From Halichondria panicea (taxonomy: Eukaryota; Porifera; Demospongiae; Suberitida; Halichondriidae): a DNA stretch of 64,000 bases. The notes beneath the pieces are model-generated. The model did not search any database. It was not told where the DNA came from and saw only the letters and a program-made list of their open reading frames with translations. Shown one piece after another: positions 1 to 9,564 of this stretch (position 1 is its first letter; each line of letters begins with the position of its first letter). A program made the position numbers and the translations under genes. Location: the NCBI RefSeq assembly GCF_963675165.1, contig NC_087379.1:2670201-2734200 (forward strand), read 5' to 3'.

Positions 1-1
1 C

Positions 2-1255
2 TATTATACATTTGCTTTCCACTTTGTATTCCCATTTCTTGGAGTTTTGTTCATTGCGAATCTGTTGCATCATTTTGTAGAAAACGATAAACTTATTTTT
101 GTGAGGAGTGAAAAGTCTGCAGACAATGATAGTCATAGTCTGGGAGTGATAAAGATTTCAACTGTCAATATGACTGTATATATCAGTGTTACGTGTTGTT
201 TTCTTTTTGTGCTTTTTGTGATTGTACTCGATTGCATTGGAGTCAATAAACGGGTCTTCTTTGTACAAGAAGAAATTTATCATCCAAATGCAAAGAATGA
301 TCGAAATGAGTCTGTAATGACTCTAATCCTGGAATTTAGTGTACCTAGTTTGATGCTTGCTGAAGATTTGCTTGTACTCATTTTGATGTTTTTGATGTGT
401 ATACGCAAGTTGTGTCCTCGTACTACTATTGTGTGTTGTAACGGATGCAGCTGCTTAGGACAGTCGTGCAAGTTGTCTTTAGGATCTAACAAGAAGTGGT
501 ACAACATTATAATGGGGCCAATTTCTTGCTTGTTTATCCATTCATATCATATCATGGTGGGATTCATTCATACACCACACCATGCAACAAGCATGCTGGT
601 TTTCTACGGACTTATGATTGTTACTTTTATCTTAACATTGAAGGCTGCCTATCACAACTTATTTAAGTTGTACCAATGGCATCAGAAGCAATCCACGTGT
701 AACTGTGTTTGCAGAGCATTGTTTTACTGTTTTCCTGTTGTTATCGATGAGAATGAAGGTCATGGAACAATAGGCCATAGAGCCACAAATTATTCATTTA
801 CTTTCATGAACACTTCTGTAACAAAAATAATATTATTACCATTTGTACATTGTGTTTTTTGCCGGAATAAATCTAGTCAACATTTGTGTACCCTAGTGTT
901 CCTCTTTGGTTTGTCTATTTTTACAGGTTTGGTTTTTGTTTATATAGCATTCCTATTTATCTTAGTGCCAATCAACCACGTTATTGATGATGCACCAGCA
1001 CGAATCCTCAGCATCAACCAGACCATAGTTATTCTCTTTGGAGCAGCCATTACTTACAAGATTTACCAAGATAGGAAGTTTGAGACGTTTCTCGACTACT
1101 TGGTGAGAGCTGTCACCAATAAAGATAAAATAAAAGATCGTCACTTCAAGGACATTAAAACAGACGCCTGGGAAAAGATGAGCCGTAATGAGAGACGCAA
1201 AGAAGTGGCTTACGTTGCTCTTAGTGCTATGTATAAAACAGCCGACATTAAGTAA
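2..1255 (+). CDS. Multi-pass membrane protein, unknown family, copy 1 (5' end missing)
   Basis: The frame is open from base 2 to the TAA at 1253-1255, so the gene starts before the window. What is visible is one exon of about 417 codons. It aligns throughout with the second exon of the gene at 4588-6417. About seven hydrophobic segments are visible: around residues 2-22, 57-80, 103-124, two flanking a HSYHIMVGFIHTPHHA motif, and two near the C-terminus around a VPINHVIDDAPARIL stretch. A short charged tail follows the last one. I do not recognise the family. By comparison with copy 2, the missing 5' exon should encode a signal peptide and an extracellular domain. Function unknown; it may be a receptor- or channel-like membrane protein, but nothing in the sequence decides this. 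Confidence 0.75.
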   Translation, partial: YYTFAFHFVFPFLGVLFIANLLHHFVENDKLIFVRSEKSADNDSHSLGVIKISTVNMTVYISVTCCFLFVLFVIVLDCIGVNKRVFFVQEEIYHPNAKNDRNESVMTLILEFSVPSLMLAEDLLVLILMFLMCIRKLCPRTTIVCCNGCSCLGQSCKLSLGSNKKWYNIIMGPISCLFIHSYHIMVGFIHTPHHATSMLVFYGLMIVTFILTLKAAYHNLFKLYQWHQKQSTCNCVCRALFYCFPVVIDENEGHGTIGHRATNYSFTFMNTSVTKIILLPFVHCVFCRNKSSQHLCTLVFLFGLSIFTGLVFVYIAFLFILVPINHVIDDAPARILSINQTIVILFGAAITYKIYQDRKFETFLDYLVRAVTNKDKIKDRHFKDIKTDAWEKMSRNERRKEVAYVALSAMYKTADIK

Positions 1256-1888
1256 CAGCGCCGGATGATTGTTTGAACACTTAAACACTATTGAAGTACA
1301 ATCATAACTGGTTCAACTAGACTGTACTACTACTGATTCGAATCATATAGAAACTCTTATGTTTTAAGTGTGTTGTCATTCCATAATAGCTGTTCTAGAC
1401 TGTACTTGTAGCCTTTTGTTGTAGCTAATTTATCTGTCATTCAGTTGAGATCTGTTGCTACAGTGTTGAAACAATAATTACCTTTTTGAGGGAATTTTTC
1501 CTAAATATGAAATGGCCCACATGACTTCCACAATGCACAATGCACGGGAATAACCCGTGCATTGTGCATTTTGATACCCTCTGTCCGTTTACACTTAGGG
1601 GATTCATGCTATAGATTGGTATACATGCATGTATGCAAATCAATAGGTATGTTTTAAATGTATATACACGTAGGTTACTGAACAAGACAAATGAGATGAT
1701 GCTTGAGATCGAGTGCAGGGCACTGTCTGAGTCATGTATTCAGGTGGAATCTGGTCCCGCTCTATTCGGATTAGCGAAGATCTACTACAGGGGGACCAGA
1801 CAGCATCACGCGAGCACAAATATTTCTGCTGAGTCAGGCAAGTTTTTTACGTTGAGTTCAATGTGAAATTTGTCAACTAAATTACTCA
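1256..1888. other. Intergenic stretch, no gene seen
   Basis: Region downstream of membrane gene copy 1. I see no coding segment with homology. Its one notable item is the perfect short hairpin at 1532-1570. Confidence 0.5.
1532..1570. repeat. Perfect 17-bp inverted repeat (hairpin)
   Basis: Arms 1532-1548 and 1554-1570 are exact reverse complements separated by five bases (AATAA). The arms contain the core TGCACAATGCACGGG. It lies about 280 bp after the stop codon of membrane gene copy 1. It could be a 3' UTR stem-loop or a small palindromic repeat. Confidence 0.7.
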
Positions 1889-1893
1889 TTATA

Positions 1894-2167
1894 GGCCACA
1901 CCAAATTGATCTTATGTTTCACGGACTTTTAATCTCCAAAAACAGACCAGGGTGGCAGGAAAAAAATTGATGAATATCATTATAAAACCACAAACAGAGT
2001 CACAACACACCACAAAAAGTCACTTTAGCGCAAAACATTACAACATTTTGCTAGATCACATGGCTATTCTGACCTCTGACATGACCACTAATTGGTTAAT
2101 TTTTTGGGGCATTCTGCAAAAATATGACCCGAAAATCTGTGAAACATAAGATTAATTTGGTGTGGCC
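1894..2167. mobile_element. Foldback MITE with TTATA target duplication
   Basis: A 274-bp element begins GGCCACACCAAATT and ends with its near-exact complement AATTTGGTGTGGCC. The terminal inverted repeats extend for about 36 bp. It is flanked by TTATA at 1889-1893 and again at 2168-2172, which marks the target-site duplication. It has no coding capacity. The similar GGCC-ended element at 7089-7409 may be a relative. Confidence 0.8.
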
Positions 2168-2607
2168 TTATAGTTCCTCAAACTTCTAGGGAGTGTATAG
2201 CTTCCCAGTACTATATATAGAAGTACCTTGCCCAGACCGGCTGTGATGCTGCACAAGCTGATCATGAGAGTTATCGACAGTAGAATCTTCTTAGCTCATG
2301 CAGTCTGTGTGACCAGTATCGTAGCGCACAAACCTTGCTTACAATCTCAAGGATAGCTTCAACTGTGGTACAGGGGCTTGCAAAACCTCCTTTCTATAAA
2401 CCGATTTCCCCCATTTTAACATGACACACTTTAACACTCCTAAGACTATTGGACAGTTTGGAATGAGACTAAGAATTTAAGTAACAGTTCATCTTTGTCC
2501 GACCCCCCCCCGGCCCCGTAGCTATATAAAGTAACGATTTAAACTGCAGAAAAACTACTATGCAAACAGTTTGGCCTCGAATTCGAATTCTTGCCTATAA
2601 TTTATAA

Positions 2608-2796
2608 TTATAGCGCAAAGTAAAACAATAAACATAATGACAGAGAGCCAACAATTGAAATGAGGATGTACATGACACTCAAACTCACTAGTGCATTGGA
2701 CGCTTTGTTTTCTACATTCTCTTCCTTTTCAGACATTGTTCTGAAGTGCTCAAACAATTGTTTCTGGTTATACAGATGATAAAGATGATTGCCAAA
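2608..2796 (-). pseudogene. Relic of the multi-pass membrane family (reverse strand)
   Basis: Read on the minus strand, this stretch gives a segment resembling membrane gene copy 2 from the end of its first membrane segment through the second. A hydrophobic piece with H-L and a Phe-His-Phe-Arg-like motif (LFEHFR, matching FFHHFR) is followed by an acidic linker and then a second hydrophobic segment (YILISIVGSLSLCLLF). A stop follows immediately, and no further match is seen upstream in the same frame. It is a short decayed fragment in opposite orientation to both intact copies. The similarity was judged by eye and is weak. Confidence 0.4.
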
Positions 2797-3060
2797 AGAA
2801 ATATTACAGAACGATAGTCACGATGTTACCAAAAAGGCCATTGCCATTTTTGCCTTTTTGTAGTCGAGTTATCAAATTTCTCCCTTTTCGCACATATCCA
2901 AAAGGCGAGCGTTCACTAATCAACTTTTTTTCATCGCCGGCTCTATAATGCAAAAAGCAAATTTAAGAAATTAGCATCACAATAATTATTATAATACTCA
3001 TCTATGATTTACTCATTTGGTTCTTATTACAACTATTCCACTTATTAAACTGTGTTCTAG

Positions 3061-3302
3061 ATGTTCGAATTAAATTCTTGGTCCATTTTCGTGCACTCAT
3101 TTCACATTCTCATTCACAACCCTCATCACGCTTCTGCTGTCATGATATTCTATGCAATTATTGTTGTTGTGTTCGTTGTTGCATATAGGACTACGTATGT
3201 ATAACAACCTTGTTTACTGTTACAAGAGATGTTCAAAAAAGAAAAGGCGCATGAAAAAAATCAAGATGCAATGTTATTTACGCACATTTTTTCGTATTCA
3301 GA
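3061..3302 (+). pseudogene. Relic of the multi-pass membrane family (forward strand)
   Basis: The frame starting at 3061 reads SWSIFVHSFHILIHNPHHAS and then a hydrophobic FYAIIVVVFVVAYRTTY. This matches copy 2, which reads VVVHSYHILVGYIHAPHHAS followed by FYAISVLVFVVTYRTAYY. At about 3201 a one-base shift interrupts the frame. The match resumes in another frame as YNNLVYCYKRCSKKK, against YNIVQCAKCCKKG in copy 2. Nothing homologous precedes or follows. This is a clear broken third copy of the family. Confidence 0.75.
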
Positions 3303-3404
3303 TTCCCAAACATTCTTACTAATGGTGATCAAGGTGCTTTAACTAAAATTAATGTACAAATAAGAACAACTATATATAGAGCACTGAAGTGCAAACCCTC
3401 GGCG

Positions 3405-3650
3405 TTAATTTGAGGTTTAGTGAGCCTACAGTCTCGAGTCAAAGCCTCGTGTACATCTAGGTTCGAGCTTTTTAGCTTCTAAGCGACGATGAAACTTTAA
3501 CATCAAAATCTACCTCGTTGTGTTGAGGCTGCATCCATGGTACAAACACATGCAGTGCTATCACATCCAGGTGAGTAGACTCAGACAGACAGACAGACTG
3601 GCCGCGACTACTATACTACGTGGCGCCGCGGGTTAATAATGGTGATGGTA
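3405..3650 (+). repeat. Dispersed repeat R1, copy 1
   Basis: The segment contains GTGCTATCACATCCAGGTGAG, a (CAGA)n run and a GGCCGCG/ACTACTATAC tail. It recurs in inverted orientation at about 58851-58979 and again in shortened form at 63425-63560. It looks like a short non-coding interspersed repeat. No terminal inverted repeats or target duplication were established. Confidence 0.6.
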
Positions 3651-4587
3651 AAACGCCAAGCATGGTTGACATGGAATCGACAAATAGTGCATGTAGGTGC
3701 AAACATTAGAGTTGGATAAGTGGAAAGGCCTGAAGAAAAGCAAGTCGAAACGCCAAATGAGCACACTTCTTTGATAAAAAATCGAATTCTCAACATTCTA
3801 CTGGTTGTGATCAAGCGGAAGGTACAACAAGCAGGAACAATAGTGGTATATTGGTGATTTGACAAGCCCGGTTACAGATATTGCAGATCAGAGCGCTACC
3901 GGTAGTAACTATATAAAAACCTCAGCGCATGCAAGCAAACTCTTTATGAGGGTGTTCTACAGGTGTTCGGTGTGGTTCGACCCACTGTTGCCATGATAAT
4001 GAGTAATGTTCATGGTTCCTCTGTTAGCATAATTATGATATCCACATGTATATAATATAAAATTATACATAATTATGTATAATTATGTGGCCAAGCAAAT
4101 TGATTCTTAACAGCTTGTTACGACATGCAGTAGCATTTTTTTGCAGTGTAGTATTGTCGTTTATTTTTGGAAAATGTTCATGGCGCTTGCATGTACTATG
4201 GTTGAGGCTTGATGTAGTTGTTGTCACATGCATTATTCATGGCATGAACTTCGATTTGCTGTGTACTTGTCCAATCTTTAATTTTGTAGTGTGCATAGGA
4301 ATGCATGCATGCATATACCATAGTCAACTTATAATAACGCTCTTAAAATAACATGGCCACAAATCAGTTGACAATTCATTTTTAATGGCATGCACGTGCT
4401 GTTTAGCCTATACCCACCCATACAGTGTGTATTCACGGGATGTTAGTTTGGTGTTATATCCATGAATGATTGTATATATTTTACCATGGAAATGGTGTGA
4501 TTTGAACATGCAACTATAATGCTCACAAAGAAATTAGCCAGGCTGAGTGTTAAGATAATCTATAATCTTCTATAGACTAAAGCCAAT
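3651..4587. other. Intergenic stretch upstream of membrane gene copy 2
   Basis: I see AT-rich sequence with GCATGC-rich patches. A short open frame at 4085-4351 has no homology and no support. The promoter of the gene at 4588 must lie here, but no specific site can be named. Confidence 0.4.
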
Positions 4588-6417
4588 ATGAGATATTTAG
4601 CTAACGTGATTTTTGTCATCAGTCTTGCTTCATATGCGAATTCCCTACCTCTTGGAAATGCTACAGATGGTGCGGGTGTAGCAAATACATTTGGCTGCGA
4701 GCCAGGAGAAATTAAGTGCTCGAAATGCTTTCATGTGCTCGTTAACGAAATTATATCAAGTGATCGAAATCGATACAACTTGCAGCGTGCCTTCTTCCCA
4801 TCCGATACATCAAACCCAGTTTTTATTGCAGTGACATACTACTTTACAAGAAACATGTCTGGAAATGGCTCCACTGATTATTCTCTAACCTCTCCCAACC
4901 AAACCTGGTTTTGGACTCAGTCCACTTTCTACTTGTTCCAACCAGTTGAATCTCTCCAATATACATCTCTCCTGTTTTCTGATCCATCCCTACGCGAGTC
5001 AAATGTTTCCTTGTATCTCGAACCGAATTGTATGGAAACTGATCCCGATATGCTCAAGCTTCTCACCCAAAGGGTAAGCTAATAGATCTAGCATATAAAA
5101 GTGATTTGTCTTGATGTTTTTTTGCAGCTAAAACTCTATGCCATGGAACAAAAAGTTTCTGCCCGTATTTCTGATGTGTACGATGCAAAAGGAGAGAGTC
5201 GCAAAACACTGGAAACCTTCTATAAAGGACAAAATCCGCTAGTCATCCAGGGGAAACATTTAACAAGATATACGATAAGTTTTCATGTAGTTTTTCCAGT
5301 ATTAGTAATCGTATTTTTAGGATTTTTGTTCCATCACTTAATTGAGAACTACAAAATAAATTTTTTTCACCATTTTCGAGTAAAATTTGGTAGCACTGGT
5401 GACGATAATACAAATAAGGCAAATGACGATAATGCAGATGACGAAAGAAAATGGAAGCCAAACATTTCCTCAAAAAATTTGTACATTTATATCGCTGTAT
5501 TTGGTTCTTTGACCTTTATCGTATATGTACTTGTCTTAGATTGCTTGGCTGTGGGTTATAGAAATACAAGAGAGCTTGGAGACATTTTCTTCAAGCAAAC
5601 GACACGTGATCAGTTTAACAATGAAAGTGTATTCTATTTCGAAGCTGAGTACGCAATCCCACACATAATGTTTGCCTATGATATGTTCATCTGTCTAGCA
5701 GTTCTTTTTGGGCTAACCTGTGTCTGCTGTGGATTGAAAAAGAGTTGGTACTATGTTCTGCTTGGACCTTGTTCCTGTGTTGTTGTTCATTCTTACCATA
5801 TTCTTGTCGGCTACATACACGCTCCTCATCATGCTTCTGCCATTCTCATATTTTACGCAATTTCTGTTCTTGTATTTGTTGTGACATACCGAACTGCGTA
5901 CTACAATATTGTGCAATGTGCTAAGTGTTGTAAAAAAGGTGATGCTATGTGCTGTGACTGTTGGAAAAAAAGGTTTAATAGTGTAGACAAAGATTCTGGT
6001 GGCAACTGTTGTATCAGTAGAAAGTTTACTTATTGGGAAGCTGGTTTTGGTAAATCTCTGATACACAATTGTTTATTGTGTATGTTGGTGGTGTTATCGT
6101 TAATTATAGCTGGAATTTTGGTGTATGTGGTGATTCTTTTTCTCATTGTTCCTATCAACCTTGCTATTGATGAAGCTCCCACTCGACTGCTAAACATCAA
6201 TCAGATGATTCTCGTGTTTACTACTCTTGCAATTACTTACAAACTCTATCGAAATAAGAGCAACGGAACAATCCTGGACCAACTGGTGAAAGCCAATACG
6301 AAAAAACTGAAAGAAGCTGCTGCTGCCGGAGAGTATGAAACATGGCAGAATAAGTCTGATAAACAGATTGAAATGGCAGAACTACTTCTTGATGCTTTAC
6401 AAGCAATTAAGAAATAG
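4588..6417 (+). CDS. Multi-pass membrane protein with extracellular N-terminal domain, unknown family, copy 2
   Basis: Two exons, 4588-5073 and 5128-6417, join in frame across a 54-bp GT-AG intron to give 591 residues. The start ATG at 4588 opens a signal peptide (MRYLANVIFVISLASYANS). A domain of about 220 residues with several Cys and Asn-X-Ser/Thr sites follows and should face outside the cell. The C-terminal 350 residues hold about seven membrane segments with two family motifs: HSYHILVGYIHAPHHAS between segments four and five, and VPINLAIDEAPTRLLNINQ before the last. The cytoplasmic tail is short and charged. Copy 1 at 2-1255 and the relics at 2608-2796 and 3061-3302 make this a local family expansion. 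I do not recognise the family. The topology is like a receptor, but no conventional GPCR motif (DRY, NPxxY) is visible. Confidence 0.85.
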
Positions 6418-6754
6418 GAGAGAGAAGGATTATCGTGTATTGTGACTGCGAAACCATTGAATTAGTTTATAGAGTAGTGAATAATTTTTATAGATCTCCT
6501 AATTTTTGTAGCATAGCCAAGTCTCTTGTACGAGTGCTCAATTTTTGAAACTGTACAGGTAAATATTAAAGTGTTTATGAGGTGTTTCATTAGACCTATA
6601 CCCAAAGTTCCAGCAGTGAATACATGTATAGGCTTGAAACGAGTCGATCTTGAGCTGTTTATGAATGTGTGTGTGAGTGTGTGTGGCCATGCAGTCATAA
6701 TTATTCATGCATACCATGAACATATTTTGTTGTAGATGACCTTTTGAATGATCA

Positions 6755-6846
6755 GCTCAGCACTATAGCTACACACCTGCACAATCTAAGAAACTCTATA
6801 CTCATTTTACGAGCATGAATAATAGCAGGTCGTCTTTCATATTGGA
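6755..6846 (+). repeat. Dispersed repeat R2, copy 1
   Basis: About 90 bp containing CAGCACTATAG, ACACACCTGCAC and GAATAATAGCAGG in this order. The same order of near-identical blocks recurs at 8327-8410. Confidence 0.5.
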
Positions 6847-7088
6847 GTACTGTTATGTTAGCATCTATACCTCTATACAGGGTTACCAGTGAGGTGGGAG
6901 CACGGAGAAGCTTTTTTCCTAAACACTTTAGCTCTCACCCCCCGCCCCAACAGTCTAGATCCCCCCTCCACCAGTAAAGATCGAGGCTCTATGATATTAA
7001 ATGGCATTTTAAATTGTGTATCTGAAAAGCTAAAAGAATAATTTTCCTAGGGAAGGACCGGAACTCTGATTAAAAAATGCCACGCTTA

Positions 7089-7409
7089 GGCCATGCAAAG
7101 TCAATTTGTAGTTTCTCAGGCCCTTGCGCTTGGAAATTGACAGCTTTATAAAAAACTTAAATATCACGTCACCTCAAATTAAAGGCACTAAAAGAAAAGA
7201 AAAGGATAAAATTTTTATGGTGTTTTGGTCATGAAATCATTATGACTATAAAATTAATTAGTAAAAATTATGCACTTTCGCTTATTGAGGAAGTTAGGGG
7301 TGTGTTTTCAATTAAAATTCTATGAATATCATTATCATTAATATTGCCTCAATTCCTTGCTATTTTAGGAATAATAGCCTGAGAAACTACAAATTGACTT
7401 TGCTTGGCC
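7089..7409. mobile_element. Foldback MITE, GGCC-ended
   Basis: The ends are GGCCATGCAAAGTCAATTTG and its near-complement CAAATTGACTTTGCTTGGCC. The inverted repeats extend for about 34 bp through GTAGTTTCTCAGGC. There is no coding sequence. The target duplication is not clear (CTTA on the left, TAAAG on the right). It resembles the element at 1894-2167 in its GGCC ends. Confidence 0.7.
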
Positions 7410-8326
7410 TAAAGAGTGTAAAATGCACATTGAACAAAGAAATTGAAGGAATCCTTTGTGAACACTTGCATGCACGTGGTTGTGTCAGGGACCTCCAGCT
7501 TTTACTATAGGGATGAGAGGTGGTATGCCTCAGATGTACAGTCCATATCATTATAAGAACTGTAGGAGGATATAATTATGGTGATAGTGTGAACCAATCT
7601 TACTGTTCACAATATGTAAATCTCAACCTCTGACCCCTATACATTAGATAGTTTGATTACCATGCATGCTAGGCTTCTAAACCTCAAAATTTCAATGTAT
7701 ACTGCCGGTTCGGTAAGAGAATCTGTGATATATAGTCCGCAAAAATTATGGGCTATACGGTACAAAGTTGCTTGTACAAAGTACCCATCAAAAATAGTAG
7801 TCAGCCAGTGTTGCTATGCTCACCTCTCACCTCCATTGTTTTGTGCCTCTGTCACTCACTAGAAACAAGTCAATAGTGTTGTATACGTGCCCATGCAATT
7901 ACTGCATGCATGTGCATGCATGTACTCCACGCTATATAGTGAATATACAGCACCATGACCCATACATATTCATATATTTAGTTGATTTACTGGGTCAAAT
8001 TTTTGAGGCTCCTATATAAACCTCGAAATTTGTTGCCCTTGAAATTCCATGTATAGCAAAGTTGCTTGTACAACCTATATCCACTTGAAAAGATACAATT
8101 TTACACTTGATCATGAAACGAGTCAATATAATGTGCCCTAAAATAGATGTGCTGTACTCGTTACATAGGTCTTTAAGTCATGTTTATGCATGTATTAGCT
8201 AGTTGTTCGCCTAACCGTTAATAAAAGCGAAAACTCGGCCTGGAATCGAGGCTATGCATGTATATGCAAAGTCTATGAGTGCGTGGGGTCAGTTATATTC
8301 ATGCATGGGAACCATGAAGATTACCT

Positions 8327-8410
8327 TAGCACTATAGTACACACCTGCACCATAGAAGAAATTCTATACTAATGTACGACTATGAATAATAGCAGGCTAG
8401 TGTTCTTGCA
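8327..8410 (+). repeat. Dispersed repeat R2, copy 2
   Basis: It shares TAGCACTATAG, ACACACCTGCACC and GAATAATAGCAGG, in order, with 6755-6846. Confidence 0.5.
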
Positions 8411-9564
8411 CTGACCTGTATCACGCATCAACATGTGTAGTTTTTGCATGGGAAGTGTTGACATTCCAAGAGCACACGGAAATGCTGCACGGTCTCCATG
8501 CAGACATTCTCCCTTCTACCCTCCCCCTGAGAAAAGGTTTGGCCCCCAGACTTACTGCAGCCTTTTCAGAAGAGTCATGGATTACTATTAGCGTATTAAT
8601 AGTATAAAATGCCGGAAATGTGAATACTTTCACTGAAAATAAAATACAGCTGGAGAATTGACAAGGAAAGCAACCATTTACTGTTTCATGATTGTTATAC
8701 TCAGAGCTAAATTTTAGCTGAGTAGTGCCGTCATGAAATCAGTCTCATAATTACCAAATTTCCAGCAGTTTATAGTCACGTGGCTGGGCTATCTGTCCGT
8801 ATATAATCGTCAGGGAAAGACGTTTGTCTTTTAAGGGGACATGACATCACACCACTTTTTCTCAAACAATGTGTCAGGGGCCAGTGAGAACATACTTTTG
8901 TTTACTGAGTATAGATCTACATAATAGATCTAGAGGTAAATTCCTATTTAAACACCTAATGTTTGAGTTAGATGTATTAGTTATTGCCCAGCAGGAGCTA
9001 GTGCAACATGCCATATTATTGCACTGGAGCAAAATAATGCAACATGCCATCTAGTACTTGTGTTGGTTGGTGCACACAACCTTATTATATACAGTACCCA
9101 TGTATACCATATTATTGTACAATGGCAGCCCTTAAAGTCTGTGTAGTGACCATTCTGTTCCTCTGCCTCCAACACTTGAAACGATCTTTAAGTCAATATA
9201 TTGGCTGTTATTTACTTCATTTATTGTACGTGTGCGGGTGTGTGGCCAGTTATATTCATTCCATGAACATTTTTTGTATAGCTTCACACCTGCACACATT
9301 CATATACTCATGTACGAGTATGTGGGATGTTGCAAACTGTATTCAAATTTTTGTTTTTCTGGGTCAATGTTCAAAAACCTCGAAAATAACCAGCTATACG
9401 GGCTTAATGTTTGTGGTTACCTGAGGCTCTTATAGTAATGTATTTCCCCTGGTATACATACATTCAAGTGGGTGCAAAGCAACTCATGTAATAAATATTG
9501 TAATGTGAGTTAGAATAATTGTGAAGTTGGTTCATAATATTAAGCGGTAGCTACGTAACTGTTA

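Larger units (their letters stand above)
6418..9564. other. Intergenic region with repeats, no gene seen
   Basis: About 3.1 kb between the membrane gene and the 3' end of the EPS8-like gene. It holds the MITE at 7089-7409 and two related segments at 6755-6846 and 8327-8410. A more decayed relative lies near 9236-9330. Short open frames here (for example 7653-7862, 8421-8633, 9044-9424) have no recognisable homology, and I do not support them as genes. Confidence 0.5.

Noticed and set aside
4085-4351. 88-codon open frame upstream of the membrane gene
   Set aside because: No homology, no splice context and low-complexity hydrophobic content; probably chance.
4588-6417. Membrane gene as a conventional GPCR
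   Set aside because: Segment number is near seven, but no DRY, NPxxY or other class motif is visible, and two family motifs do not fit.
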